From positions 1 to 56,302 of the forward strand of contig BBXU01000499.1 in the NCBI GenBank assembly GCA_001598975.1: a stretch of 56,302 nucleotides of DNA. The letters are read 5' to 3'. Shown here piece after piece: positions 1 through 12,142 of this stretch. The translations under genes were made by a program, and so were the position numbers. The notes below the pieces were generated by a model, which saw only the letters and a list, made by a program, of their open reading frames with translations, made no database searches and was not told the origin of the DNA. Source of the DNA: Parachlorella kessleri. Lineage: Eukaryota; Chlorophyta; Trebouxiophyceae; Chlorellales; Chlorellaceae. Each line of letters begins with the position of its first letter. Positions within the stretch are counted from its first letter, which is position 1.

Positions 1-34
1 ACCCACCCACACCCACACCCACACACGCACACAC
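1..34. repeat. CA-rich microsatellite
   Basis: The window opens with repeats of ACCCAC / ACACCC grading into CACA. It lies inside the probable intron of the minus-strand gene that runs off the left edge. No function is inferred. Confidence 0.8.
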
Positions 35-140
35 TTCGCGCCCTAACCACTCTCCAGTTGCTCGCCGCAATTCTTAGGTCCACTATACTTCGCAACGCAG
101 CCAAGAGATCGGCATTCTGCTGCAGCCTGGGTCAACCCAC

Positions 141-519
141 CTCCCAGTTGCATCCTCAGCGGCTCGTGCTCCACAGGCTCCTGCAATGGTGCAGGAGGCT
201 CCAGCTCCCCGCCCTTCTCCTCAAAAGCCTCATCTGCAATGTGGCATATAATACTCAGCAGGTCAGCTGGTAAATATGCTCAGCCAGATATAGTGCACAC
301 TGCCCCCGTCCCTCCATAGCTACAGAGACAGTGAACTGTCTCACCTCCAAGCATCACCAGCGTGCCGGGAGCGCCCTCCGTGCCTGGGTGTGGAGCCTGG
401 TTTTGGCCAAGTTGGCCAGCTACAACATAGCAGTGAGAGTCGTGGCCCACCCGCAGACATATGGCTAAACCAGGGACGACGTAGTGGGGCAGTGCTAGCT
501 GGCGTACCCTGAACAGCAT
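141..519 (-). CDS. Partial gene of unknown function, 3' end outside window
   Basis: Two minus-strand exons fit together by phase: 345-519 (first in-frame ATG at 519-517, or an acceptor just inside at 508) and 141-233. The first ends GGA-G before GTGAGA. The second begins AT-GAG after a CAG acceptor, giving the join MLGDEAFEEK. The second exon ends with one spare base before GTGGGT at the left edge, so more exons lie outside the window. The first part is hydrophobic (LPHYVVPGLAICL); the second is acidic and proline-rich (EPPAPLQEPVEHEP). I do not recognise the family. A faint likeness to the region after the catalytic Asp of GxGD intramembrane proteases is not supported by an aspartate. The true start may lie in an exon further right. 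Confidence 0.4.
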
Positions 520-907
520 GATGATACTCCTCCGCCTCTTGTTCCATCCTGCTTCAATTGAAACGAACTGCCTACAGCAGCGTGAGTTTGGGTTGACGTT
601 CCGTCTGTGGGGAACTGTGGGAATGCTGAAGTAAACCCGACCTCGAGTCGCACAGTTCTGATTATAAGAGCCTGAGGGAAGCCTTATAGTGGTGCGCGTT
701 GCACACAAAGCGTTCCAAGGAAACTTGCCAGCCTGGCAGTGCTTGGCGGGTACTACTAATGCACTTCAGACCCATCAAACTAACGCCAAAGGACCAAGAC
801 ACGACCCTGTGACGTCTTGCTCCATCCTGAGAGGGCTCTCGCCTTGGGTTTATTGCTTGGCGAGATCGGACACCCTTGGTCGGGTCTCTGGCAGCAGTGG
901 ACCGGAG
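520..907. promoter_or_regulatory. Divergent intergenic region
   Basis: These 388 bases separate the minus-strand partial gene from SDHC on the plus strand and must hold both 5' flanks, if the left gene starts near 519. I see no clear TATA box or other defined element. An additional 5' exon of the left gene could also lie here. Confidence 0.3.
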
Positions 908-3122
908 ATGTCGCGTGCACAGGGGCTGAGGACGCTGCAGAGTCTCTGCAGCACTTATGGCGCACGGGAAGCGCAGCCTGTGGCTGGGGCTGTATTCCAG
1001 CAACTGAGGTAGGCCTTAAGAGTGTGGGAAGCTTGGGTGCCCACCGTGGTATATGCCTACTATTCCTTCAGTTGAATGCTGGTCATGACGACGACTGCTG
1101 GCCATGTAAGGCGCACGTTCTTGGCTGGGTGGGGCTCTGTCCCAGTGTTCCCAATGTTGACTTAAACCTTGGGGCAGGCCCTTGGTTGATAACCCGCACA
1201 GTCCAAGCTGGCTGTCATGGTGAGGACTCCTAGGCCTCCTCAAAACCGTGAAGTCTATGTCAAGGAGGCTGCAAGCCTGCCTCGGAGGATAGTCTATGGC
1301 ATGTGGTGGCTGGAGCCTGCCTCCACTGGCTGTACCTCTGCGAGTGGCAGCTTGACTTGCCGCCAGTCGGAGGTTGAACTCGCAGTAAGGAGTTGTTGAG
1401 GAAAGTCCAGCTCTTTCTGGTTACATGGTCGGCATGGCTGCTGCTGTGCCATGCAGGTGGCATGGTGGCGGTGTGCCCGAGTACTGGGGCCGTGACTCTC
1501 CCTACCACGGCGGCACTGACTTTTTGGGGACGCCCAAGAATCACTTGGACCTGGTGTCAAAACGCCCTGTGTCGCCACATGTGTTTGAGATCGACATGAA
1601 GCAGGTGCAACGGGAAGCGTGGCCGCACTGGCGTTGAGCAGAACGCGTCGGCCATACTGCCAAACTGGGTCGCAAGGTTGCCCAGCGCCGGCTGATTGAC
1701 TGCTAGCCCAAGTGACGCTGAAGGGATCAAGGTCGTCCTAAGGCTAGTGTATGGGTGTGCGCAGCGCTGGTTCGATTCGACTCCAAGATTATGCTCCCAG
1801 CACTGGAGGCAGCAGCCTCGCCATGCACTCACTCTTGCCTGTGTTTCCAGTGGCTCTGCCACACCCTTGGATCCTCCTACCTACCTTGCCTCATGCTCTC
1901 CGGCCCACCATTCTTTCCTCTGCAGCTGCACTACAAGATGCCGGTGGGCGCCCTGTCCTCGATCACCAACCGCGCCACCGGCTGTGCACTCTCAGTCGGG
2001 GCGTGGGTGGCGGGCTACCTGGCTCTGACCGGTGACCTCGCGGGCACAATTGAGGCTTTCAAGGCCTCCTACCCGCTGCTGGTGGTGCCTGCCAAGGCCG
2101 CGGTCGCCTTCCCCTTTGTGAGTTGCACTGCTGCTGGCTGGGCGCTAGACATGGTGGTGGTGTTTCTGTAGTGCTGCTTGTGGACATTCCCCAGGGCGGT
2201 GAGGCCGCACCATCCATGGGTGACTTGCATGCTGCCGTTGGCTGTACCAATTAAGTATTTAGGAATGCTCTTGGAAGTCATACTGATCAACGGGGCAGCG
2301 GCATCCCCCTCCATGAGGTGCACCGCTGCTGTTGCGTATATGGATCGGCCATGCCTACATGGGGCCAGCGTAGATCTGTAGAACTACTGCATCTGCTGCT
2401 TCTTCTGTTGAGCATTTGCCGGGACAGCGGTTGCGAGTGCGGGACCTTGCCAGGTGGTATATGTGCTGGGGTGCTGCTGCTGCCAGTGCGATTTGGCTCC
2501 CCGTTACTGGTTATCGGTTGCAAGCATTGGGAGCAGAGAGGATGTTGGGTTGAGATGTATTGAAGAGACTGAATGCAGTTATGCCCTGGCTCTTACCATA
2601 TCCTTTCCTGTCCCCGAGGGAGCTTGGTGGCTGGTCTCGAGTGCCTGCATGGTCGTCTGCCAGCAATGTGTGCTGCAGCCCCTCGCGTAATCACTCACGC
2701 ATGTTCACTCACTTCCATTCTTGTTCAGGCCTTCCACTACCTAGGCGGCCTCCGCCACCTCTACTGGGACCATGTCGACTATGGCAAGCAGGTGAGAGAC
2801 AGTTCAGGGTGTGATGGCAGATGCAACATGCAGCGGGATTGGCAGCTGCACCCGGTCTTACTGTCTGATGGCAGGTTCGCAGTTCCTCACCTCCTCCGCC
2901 TCCGGCTTTTGTGCTTGTTGTGTCGTAGCAGGTGAACTAGCCGTGAATGAGGGAGAGGTACCTGTGAACTTCATGGGGATCAATGCAAGGCGCGTGCTAT
3001 GTGTTGCCTGGCAGGCCAAGAAGGACACTCCCCTGGAGGTCCCCGCCGTGGAGAGGTCCTCCAAGATCCTCTTTGTCACCAGCGCGGCAGTCACCGCCCT
3101 GGCAGCAGTGGTCTCCATCTGA
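908..3122 (+). CDS. SDHC: Succinate dehydrogenase cytochrome b560 subunit (SDHC)
   Basis: Membrane anchor subunit of mitochondrial complex II, which binds haem b and ubiquinone in the inner membrane. Five exons join in phase: 908-1008, 1457-1604, 1926-2117, 2729-2791 and 3015-3122, giving 203 residues. The N-terminus (MSRAQGLRTLQSLCSTYGAR) is a typical mitochondrial presequence. Family motifs are RPVSPHVFEID, then ALSSITNRATG (quinone-site Ser and Arg) and FHYLGGLRHLYWD, which carries the haem-ligand His region. The C-terminal helix is ILFVTSAAVTALAAVVSI. Length is normal for the family. Each junction uses GT...AG, with donors gtaggc, gtgcaa, gtgagt and gtgaga. The start is the only ATG giving a presequence in phase with exon 2. 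Exon 1 is the least certain. Confidence 0.9.
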
Positions 3123-4279
3123 GCTAGGGCTAGGAAAGTATGCACCCTCCAGGGATATAGTATCACGTGGAGCAGCCTTGATGATGTGCTGAGGGCTGTG
3201 CCTAGCTGTAAGTGGTTGAGCCACAGCTGGGTTAAGGGTTGGAGCAAGGGTTATGCAGGCAGCTTGTTGGGCCTGCCGGCGGGTGCCTGGGACATGCTTG
3301 GTTGGTTACGTTCGCCAGAGGCCATGTGGGGCCAGGCATTGTACGCCTAGGATGGCTGCTGCACAGCCAATGATCACGCAATAGGGGCACGATGTGAGAA
3401 GGCCGGGTTGGGAGGCATGTGGACCCGCGGCTGAGCTGCGTCGGTGCTATGCTTGCCAGCTCATGTTATAGTAAGCTTGGTGTTTGGGTCTGGCATTTGG
3501 CCGCCTTGCTCCTGTAAGGCGGAGGTACATCAATGGTCCATACATATGTTAGGTATGGTGTTCAACACTGACGGTGTCAAGGCAGGCCTAGCTGTATAAG
3601 TTGAAAGCAATATGATTCCAAGTGCTTAAAGCAGGAGCGCAAGGTCAAAAGGCAGCACCATCGGCTGCAGGCAGCAATCTGTTCGTCAGCACTCTTTCCC
3701 AACCCCAGAGGCATGGTAGCAAGACAACCCCAGCAGAAGCAACCCGCGGAAGGAGCACGAACGAGTGGCAGAGAACCCTGAGGTGTCATGCACGCCACAA
3801 CCTCGTTCAGCGCATATAATGCCTATGTCCAGTCGAGCACCACAGCAAATAAAGGTCAGTACTGTACAGCTGCCCCACACAGGCATGGCATGCAGGAAAG
3901 CAGCAGTACAGCGGCAGCCATGATGAGAGCACGAGGTTTGGGCCTGCGTTGCCAGCCAACTCACACCCGCCTAATGCTCAGTGGTGACAGACAAGTAAGA
4001 CAGACGACACACACAAGTTGTGTGCATTAGCAGAAAACCCACAGAGGGGCACACTCCAACAAAGATTAGGAAAGAGAGCCGCATGACAAGAGCTCCCCAC
4101 GTGGCTGCGGCACTCAAAAGACAGGGGTAGCTGTGTCAGGCAAACCTCAACATGCTACCTATTCCACGCCTTGGCTTGCTTGATAGGTCCACAGCCCAGC
4201 ACCCTGGCACACAGCGCAACAGGGGCCCAGCTACCACGGCCGGCTTGCACCTAGGAGGAGCCAGAGCCAACCATATGTG
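3123..4279. other. Convergent 3' flanks of SDHC and the EDR2-like gene
   Basis: No gene is recognised in this 1.16 kb between two convergent genes. A TGTAA motif, the usual chlorophyte polyadenylation signal, sits at 3513-3517 and could serve SDHC. Open frames here are short and show no conserved features. Confidence 0.5.
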
Positions 4280-4458
4280 CTACGCCTGGTGCTCGTGGGT
4301 CTGGGAGAGCCGGCTAGGAGGAAGTCCATTCGCCAGGTGCCGCCACCCAGAGTGCGGGTGCTGCACTCCAAGCGACTGCGGCTGCCGTGGTGACGACCCC
4401 GGTTGTTGCTGCTGCTGCTGTAGCTGCTGCTGGTGTTCCTTCAGGTGCTGCTCTGTCA

Positions 4459-4490
<32 letters not shown>

Positions 4491-7400
4491 GGTTGCTGAG
4501 CCCCCGGTGACCCCGCTGATCCCCGCCGGGCTTCCGCCTCCGCAACCGCTGCTGCCGCCGCGGCCGCAAAGGCTGGGTTGTTTCCCAGCAGGCCCGAGTC
4601 CGTCGCTCGGTGCTGCAGCAGCCCACGCTCTTCTAGGGTTTGGGCGGGGAAGGGCTGGGACTTGGCGAAATCTACGCGGTGGACACGAACTGCTGCCAGT
4701 ACAACCTCCGGGAGCTCCTCCGGCCGGTTGCCTTGCACCACAAAGGCGTTCTCAAACACCAGCGGCGCCAAGCGGTTGACAAAGCCAAAGAAGGCCTGCA
4801 GCGCAGGTCACACGTCAAACGTTACAGTTGGGCTTGAAAGGGGTACTAGAAACCATTCGCGCGGGATGACAAAGCAAGAGGGTGGCCTGGGAACGCTGCA
4901 GGCACATCAGAGGCTAGCTGAAGCTGGTGGGCTACCAGCAGGCTAGCCCGCGACAGCTCGGCAATGTTCCGGGTGCACTAAGTATTCTAGCATCACTAGG
5001 TCAGCACATTCCTTAGTCTGAATCACAAGTTGGTAGGCATCCCTACCATTTGTGAATCCAAAAGCCTTCAAACTGGCACAACCTAACCTACCGTCACGGT
5101 GGAAGCATCTCTTTTAGCTAGGCCTTACAACCGGTTGCCACAGCACAGCGCACGCTGCTCTCCTACCTTGCGTGCCAGGTAGGCATAGTTGTGCACGTCA
5201 ACGTCTATCTCGCAGTAGTGCTCGCCGCGGTAGAAGCGGTGCTGCGGCCGCGTCAGGATGGGCTTGTCATTGTAGTTGGTTATGAGCCGGTGCTCATAGC
5301 CTGCACGTTCCATCCATCGCAAGAATGGATACAATACCCGGTTCAGGTTACGGACTAGGCAGACGCCTCACAGGGCTGCTAGATGTCAAGACTGAGTAAA
5401 ACCTGGGCAGCCGAGACAAACTCCCACTTACACCACTCTCCATGCGCTGTAGTGCCCACGTCAGCACTTTCGGCACCTTAGGGTCCAGGTCCCTTCAACA
5501 CAGGCCTTAAAAGGGCGGCCCCACAGTCGCACACGAGCACTTGAACTTTGGGCACAGCCAAGCGGGCAGCCTGGTGGCACCCACCCGACAGCGGCGCCTT
5601 GACTGCCCACTCCTCCACGTTAGCCACCCGAGGGATCAGCTTCAGCCGGTCACGCGTGTGCTGCCTGCAGGATGAGGAAGATTAGGTAACCAGGGCGACG
5701 CTTGCCAACCATGCAGGCACAAGACGACGCAGGCGCAGGGCCTGGGAGTAAGCTGGCCCAATGCCCGTGCCAGACAACTGTCAGAAACAGCCCAGCGCGG
5801 CGCGCGCTCTCAATGAACAACACCCTTACGTAGATGCCTCACAGGCATGCTTGGACAGCAAAAGTCCTGGCTGGCTGGCCGGCCCGCCGCACACACAAGC
5901 AGGCCCCCAGCAGGCCCCCAGGAGGACCGCCAAGCTGCACAGGGGGCCCGGCGCTCACCCGTCGTGCTCCCGCCCGTCGTGGAAGAAGCGCTGCAGCATC
6001 TCCAGGGCCGGCTTGTTGGGCACCTGGTCCGGCTCCCAGCCCTCCGGCAGCGCAAAGTAGTACACCAGGCTGTGGCCGGGGCCGTCGTTGGCGCCAAACA
6101 AGCTCGGCTGCGGGCGGCGCAAGCAGCAGGTCCCGACTGGGCGGCTGACAGGGGCTAGCGCTTATGTACAGAGGCAAGGAGAGGATGCTCCTTATGGGGA
6201 GAGATGTAGAACCAGGCAAAGCAAAGCAGCGGCATGCCAGCCCCTCCGGGGCGGGGAGTTTGCTTGGCCACTTTGCTTGGCCAGAACATGCAAGCGGTCA
6301 TGCGGGCGGCGCGGCGGTTCCAGAAGCCGAACGTCCGCTGTAACAACCACTCCCCTGCTCTTGCCTCACCCAGCAACCCCGCCTAGGATGAATGCTTGTA
6401 CCCCCCACCTTGGGTACTAAGGAGCAGGAGACACCAGGGCGCCTTCCAGCCACCACGTTGCCTCACCCCTGGCAACCTTCCTGCCAGTGCACATCTTATG
6501 AGATATTACAAGATGTTATACTCACCCCGTACATGGGCAGCTGCAGGTTGATCACTAAGATAGGCGGCAGGCGCTCGGCCGGCGGCAGCGCCAGAGCGCG
6601 CGGGCCCAGCTTGGGCGGCCGCGGCAGCTGCACATGGTGTGCGATGTGGAAGATCTTGAACTCAAAGGAGTACATGTCCGCGCCCAGCAGCCTGCGCAGA
6701 GGAGAGGAGTTGGCAGCGACAGTCATCCTCAGAGAGACAAGAAGGTATTATAAAATGGGGTCCACTGCAGAGGAGCACATAAGGAGATCCTACATAAGGG
6801 AAGAGCAGGGAAGCCCAGGGGTTGTTTGCTAGCCACCTGGCAGCCTGCTCCGCCGAACTCAGGAAGGAGGAGTGGCAGGCTGACAGCAAGGCAACCAGTC
6901 CGTCTGGGCAAAGGTGGCCAACGCGGCAACGGAGCACATATTACCAGCTGGGGAATTACGATGCAACTTTGTAGACAGTGCACAGGCTAGAGCCACAGGC
7001 ACGCCCCCGTTTCCCTGCCAACAAGAAACAGCCACACCACAAGTTCCTAAGGTCCCTGCCCTGCCCAAGGTTCTCCGGGCAGGCCTGAGTGTTGCACTTT
7101 AACTTTAATGGCCGTCGTGCTACCTCCAAACTGGAGCCCCCACAAGCTCCAGCCGGCGCCAGCACCCACCGGTACAGTGCAGGCGCACTGGGCTCCTTAA
7201 CCTTGTTCTTCATGTAGTTGAGGGATCTGACCATGAAGGTGCGCCCATCCGCATCCTCCACAGAGCAGCTGGCGCTGCCGTCGTCCGGAGCATTGTGCTG
7301 CTGCAGTCAGTCCCAGCAGGGAGCGCACAAGCGGCAGGGAGGTCAGGTAATGCAATGAGGAGGGATGGCACCATTCTTGAAAGGCCCACACCGCAGTCAG

Positions 7401-8929
7401 CAGATAGGCGAGTTGGGCTTAAATATCGCGGGGTTGCAGCCCGGGTAGTATGAGGGGTACCTTGAGGGAGAAGGCACGGCCCCTGCTACTTCTGCTGTAC
7501 ACTGCACCACCCAATGCCCACATTGCACTGCTCATGCACTGCAGCACAGTTTTCACACAACCTTGCAGACTTCTGTTGCTAGGAAATAGGCTCTGGGCAG
7601 CCCATATAGCCGCAGCAGCCGCCTGGAATCTGGCATTCAAGGCTCACCCGCACGCTGCTGCCGGCGCGAGGGCGCGAGGTGACCATGTATCTCTGCGAGG
7701 ACAGCCGGGGCTTGCTGCCTATGCAGCCAAGCCCGCTGCTGGGGGAATCTGGCTCTATCACATCCACCTCGTCCACCTGCCAGGTCAGGGGAAGCAGGTG
7801 GCCAGCTGTTATACAGCCTCCCGGGTTGGAAGGGGCAGGTACAATCAGCAAGGGACTGAGGTGCTCCATTCACGTTGCAGTCGAGAGGTGAGATGGGAGC
7901 CAAGGCCGCCGCGGTACCTCGCTCTTACAGTCCCTCGCACACACCATCCATGGCTGCAGTGTCTCCTCCACCATGCTACACGACATCCATCACAGGCTCC
8001 TGCCAAGGGGCTTCCCCCGCGCACCAGGCTGTCAAAGTGGCCAGCCTCCAGGCGGTGGGACCCGGTGGGGCTGATGATGCCATTGGGGAAGTTGAGCTCC
8101 GAGGTGGCAGACTCATACCCGTCCTCGCCTGCAGCAGGCCAGGCTCCAGCAAAGGGTGGCGTCCCTCCTTCCTTCGGCAGTGCGTCGAAGTAACAAGAGT
8201 GGCAGGCTAGACGCCGTCCTGGGCTGCAGACCAGGTGCCAGTATAGCCTATGCTCAAGCTAGCTGCTCCGACCTGTAGTTCCGCTGCCAGCAATGAAGCC
8301 AACTTAGGGGCAGCTTTACATAACAAGGTACAGGAGGAGGCCCTTGCCATAAACGAGGCTCAACAAGGGTCCGAGGTGCGCAGCTGGGCCCACTGCCAGT
8401 TGGGTGCCCCACTTCGGTGACCTTACAAGTGTTGCACAGTGCAGTGTAACACTCCCTTCAAAACTAGAAATATCCAGTCAACCCAGCATCCTGGCGCCCC
8501 CTACAAGCCATTTGCAGAGTACAGCATGGACCACTTTGCCCGCATTGCCCCACGTTCCGTCTTTCAGCTGCATGTTATTGCAACGCACGTCTCCACCCGG
8601 GCTGTCCCCCGCCCCTCCCTGGGGCGACAACTCACTCATAAAGTCAGTGCGCGGCGAGGACGGGGATACTGCCAGGTGCCTATCTGAGCCCCTTCCACTT
8701 GCCAGACGCCCACTGAGGCCGTCCGCATGGAGGGTCCCTACAATCCAAAATAACTTCGTCTACTGCAGTGACCGATCAGTTTGGCAGCTCCACCTGCCAA
8801 CCCCCACTCACCGCCATCAACCTTGACAGAGACTTTCTTTGGCCGGGCCAACCGTAGCTTTCGGCTCTTGCCAGAGCTCTGTCGAGGCTTGCGCCTCCCG
8901 CAGCAGAAGAACAGACTGAACAGGCCCAT
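4280..8929 (-). CDS. EDR2 C-terminal (DUF1336) domain protein
   Basis: Member of the plant/algal EDR2-C (DUF1336) family, whose roles include lipid-linked regulation; the exact function here is unknown. Ten exons (5' to 3'): 8812-8929, 8636-8668, 8025-8128, 7648-7776, 7170-7300, 6526-6691, 5959-6107, 5585-5664, 5167-5300, 4280-4795. All phases match, giving 519 residues. The domain runs through most of the protein: FMVRSLNYMKNKVK, FEFKIFHIAHHVQLP, PPILVINLQLPMYG, GHSLVYYFALPEGW, RLKLIPRVANVEEW, KPILTRPQHRFYRGEHYCEI and the closing LPEVVLAAVRVHRVDF. No PH or START domain is present, so it resembles the short DUF1336-only proteins rather than full EDR2. The N-terminus MGLFSLFFCCGRRK, with Gly2 and a Cys pair, could be lipid-anchored (inference). 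The C-terminus is a glutamine-rich tail. Confidence 0.88.
4461..4489. repeat. CTG/CAG trinucleotide run
   Basis: An uninterrupted CTG run on the plus strand encodes a polyglutamine stretch in the last exon of the minus-strand EDR2-like gene. A second, impure CTG cluster precedes it near 4400-4430. It is likely length-variable between strains (inference). Confidence 0.85.
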
Positions 8930-9266
8930 GGCAGGGCCGGCTAGCTCATTTACCGCCGATCAACACCTCGTTATCGCGTTACGGCTTATGCTGGGGGTTG
9001 CAGGTGCGTAAAGCCAGCAGAGCAGGGAAGACACCGTCCCGACAGGTGTGTCCCTTACACGAAACGCAGAGTTGGAAAGTTATACAGGAAGGAGAACGAG
9101 ACGCGACCCGAAAAACGACTTGGAAAAGAAGCTAAGTGCCTGGAATGCCTGGTATGGTGACTAATAACATAGACTCAGGTGCCCTCCCTCGCGTCTATAC
9201 AAGGCATTGGTTTGCTGTACTAGTCCCTAGACATATACCGGCAACCTTGCCAATTTATCATAGAGG
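8930..9266. promoter_or_regulatory. Bidirectional promoter region
   Basis: Only 337 bases separate the start codons of the EDR2-like gene (minus) and the cyclin gene (plus), so both promoters and both 5' leaders must fit here. No sharp core-promoter motif is obvious by eye. Confidence 0.45.
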
Positions 9267-12095
9267 ATGTCGCCTGAGCTTCACGCCTACAACAGCGTGC
9301 CCTCAGCGACCTACTTGCCTGCCCGCAGCCGACAAGAGATATTAGAGAATACTCCAAGCAGGCAACATGGTCTCTCGGCCGAGCAGGAGCAGGCCATGAT
9401 GCGGACAGCCATAAACATGATTATTGGGGCAGGGGCCAAGCTTCAGATGTGGGTATCCTGCCAGAAGCGCATGGAATACACGTCTTGACCTCGTGTTGTG
9501 CTTGCTAACGCGCTTGCTGTGCTGCAGGGATATTTTTGCAGTAGCAACTGCCACCATCTATCTTCAGCGCTACTATCTAATCAAGTCCCTGCTGAAGAAC
9601 GACTACTTTGTGAGTCACTGCAGTGTCGGACGCCTTTTCCTCTTGTTTGGCTGCATGGGCGATGGATCAAAGGCCATATGCTGAGCACATCTGAGGCTTG
9701 CTCACAGGCGACTGCGCGCTGACGTTGCCAGCCGCAGCTTGTGCGTGGCTGACACCCAGCTTCTGTGCACCCTTCACATCAGCCAGACAACAGACTGAGG
9801 GTCCCACAGCCTCGCTCATGGAGCTTGCCGCACCGCCTGCTTCCTGGCATGCGCACTTGTTCCTACAGTAACAGCTTCCCCTTGCTCCCTAGCTGCAGAT
9901 TGTCAGCATAGCTTGCCTGTACCTGGCTGGCAAGGTGGAGGACACCCCCAAGAGTGTGAGGGATGTGCTGTATGCCTGCTTTGAGTGGCGCTTCCGCGGC
10001 CAGCAGGACGTGCTGCGGCGACTGTACGATAAGGTAGGCCGCACTGCCAGATGGCATGTGTCGTGCATATCATGAGGTTGCTTTGAGTTGAAGATATGGC
10101 ACATGCAATGCCTGGCCTTCGGCACTGTAGTGTCCCCAACAACCATGAAGTGGGTTTTAACATTGTGTTGACTCCTATAGAATTGCTGGGCTCTGAGCTA
10201 GTGGCAAGCAGCCTTGCTGGGATGGCAAGTGCGGTGGAGGTGGATGAAATGTTACTCTTGTGGGCATGTGAAAGGATTAGTGCATGAGTTGATTGAGCTC
10301 TTGAACGGCCGAAGAACTGCATTGTCCATGTCTGACAGGGGCGCCTTTCCTTGCCCCAGAGGAATTGTACTTGTATAAGGGTTGTGCAAAGCCCGCCACT
10401 GCATTCCCCAGGGGTTCATATCTTGCCTTGCAGGACTTTTATGATTCCGCTCGGGAGCGGGTCTTCACAGCTGAACGGGCCATCATGTATGCGCTGGGCT
10501 TTGACTTCAACATAGAGAGCGTGTACGGCCCTATGCTGGGGATTATCAAAGAAGGGCCTGTGAGGAGAATCAGGCGAGTACTGTTTGGTAATGAGCAGCA
10601 TCTGCAGGCTTCCCAGATTTGTCCACGACAGCTGGTGGTGCTCACAATGGCTATGGGTTTAGGGGGGCATGCTACTCGTTGCTGGTTATATCGTTAGAGG
10701 ATCTAGCTGGCCTGGATGCAGCTCTTGCCTTATCTCTTGTCTGCCTGGGTCCCCACAATCACTTCTGGTGCGCTCCCTCTGTCACAACCTAGCCTCTCTT
10801 GCCTTGTGTCACGCGTGCGGCGAAGGCTTGTTGTCTCATTCCTGCAGGGACTCCCTTGCTGCCGTTGAGCCTGTCAAAGTCGAGCAGATGATGCGGACGT
10901 TCTTCATACTCGCAAACGACAGGTGGATTTTCATCAACCACCCCACCAGACGGGCTTGCTAGTGGTTTGTAGTCGTGTTGTGGTCGACCGCTATCCTGAA
11001 CACTATGATTGCAGGCGCAGTATAGGTTTTGATCTGGCGATGGCAGGCCCGGCAATGAGCTTGCTTGGGCGCAACAATGTGCTCTAACTTGGTCAGCAAC
11101 TGAACATAGTACGGCTGGGTTGGCGCCTTGCTGTCATCACTGATTTACACTGCTACACCTGACACATGCTTGGCCTGCCTGCTTACGCAGTTTGAAGACC
11201 ACACTTTGTTTACAGTACAGCGCCCATCAGATCGCGGCCACTGTCATCTGGCTGGTATTGACGCTGTACCGCCTGGACGCTGATGTGTTGGACGAGCATG
11301 GCAGGGTTTGGTGGGTGGCGTATGAGGCCACGCCCGAGGTGCTCGAAGGTGGGTGGATCCAAGGTTCCTACTGAAATGAGGGTGCACACCTGTGCTTAAA
11401 AAGCGTGGAGACCACTTTCAAGGTGCACTTCATAACGGAGGGTTGGCCTTTGTCAAAGCAGGATTGGAGGTATTGCTTACATGGGTGGGAAGCGGTGCCG
11501 CCCTTGGGCCCCAGTAGCATGTTCTGGAGCCGGTATGGTGTTGGACTGCAGTTAGGTGCCAGGTGTAGGGCTGTAGATGGTCATAGTCTTAGGGTTGCAG
11601 CACTCGTGGGGTATGTGCCATGCAAGGCTGAGCCCTTCATTGCTGTGGTTAGGATGCCTGCCTGCAGATATCTCGGGCCAGATCCTGAGTTTGTATGAAC
11701 CAGTACAGCTTGGCGCCGAGGCAGGAGCAGCAAAGCAGGCAGCGCAGCAGCAGCAGTATGCGACAGCACAGCATGTCATGCAGGGCGTGCTGGATGGGCA
11801 GCTCACACTGTATGCCACCCACACGCTGTCTGCCGAGCAGCACCTGAAGCTGCACCCGCCGCCACAACCGCCCGCAGACGTGCAACAGAATGGAGCGGCC
11901 GCAGGCCCGCCACCCTTGCTGCCGCAGCAGCCGTCAGGTGTGCCAGCAGCCGGTCAGCAGGAAGCAGAAGGGCTCACAGCGACGAGACCAGGCGGTCAGC
12001 CGGCTGGTGCTGCGCCTGCTGCGACGAACCAGCTCGCGGCTGCCGTTGGTCCTCCAGCCGAAAGTTTTGACGAGTATGACGAGTTGTTCAGCTGA
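9267..12095 (+). CDS. Cyclin T/K-like cyclin
   Basis: Cyclin of the transcriptional (T/K/L) class, expected to partner a CDK9/CDK12-like kinase acting on RNA polymerase II in the nucleus. Seven exons: 9267-9448, 9528-9609, 9899-10033, 10434-10573, 10848-10922, 11191-11348, 11668-12095; 399 residues. The first cyclin box starts SRQEILENTPSRQHGLS and continues with DIFAVATATIYLQRYYL and IACLYLAGKVEDTPKSVRDV. It ends RAIMYALGFDFNI. The second box includes FFILANDSLKTTLCLQYSAH. The C-terminal tail (about 140 residues) is rich in Gln, Ala and Pro and ends DEYDELFS. The join of exons 4 and 5 needs a GC donor (AG/gcgagt at 10574) to keep phase; the GT at 10560 would break the frame. All other introns are GT-AG. 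Confidence 0.85.
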
Positions 12096-12137
12096 TGCCG
12101 TTTTGTGCAGCTGGCTTCCGCAACAATTCCGTATACC

Positions 12138-12142
12138 TGTAA
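12138..12142 (+). terminator. TGTAA polyadenylation signal
   Basis: TGTAA, the standard chlorophyte poly(A) signal, lies 43 bases after the cyclin stop codon. Confidence 0.6.

Noticed and set aside
280..708. Single 142-codon minus-strand frame as a complete gene
   Set aside because: Only its central part is supported; splice sites at 345 and 508-519 and a matching exon at 141-233 show it is part of a spliced gene.
7450..8193. 247-codon plus-strand frame
   Set aside because: It lies opposite well-supported exons 3 and 4 of the EDR2-like gene and has no family features; it is a shadow frame.
10560..10565. GTGAGG as the donor of cyclin intron 4
   Set aside because: It leaves exon 5 out of phase; the GC donor 14 bases on restores the frame.
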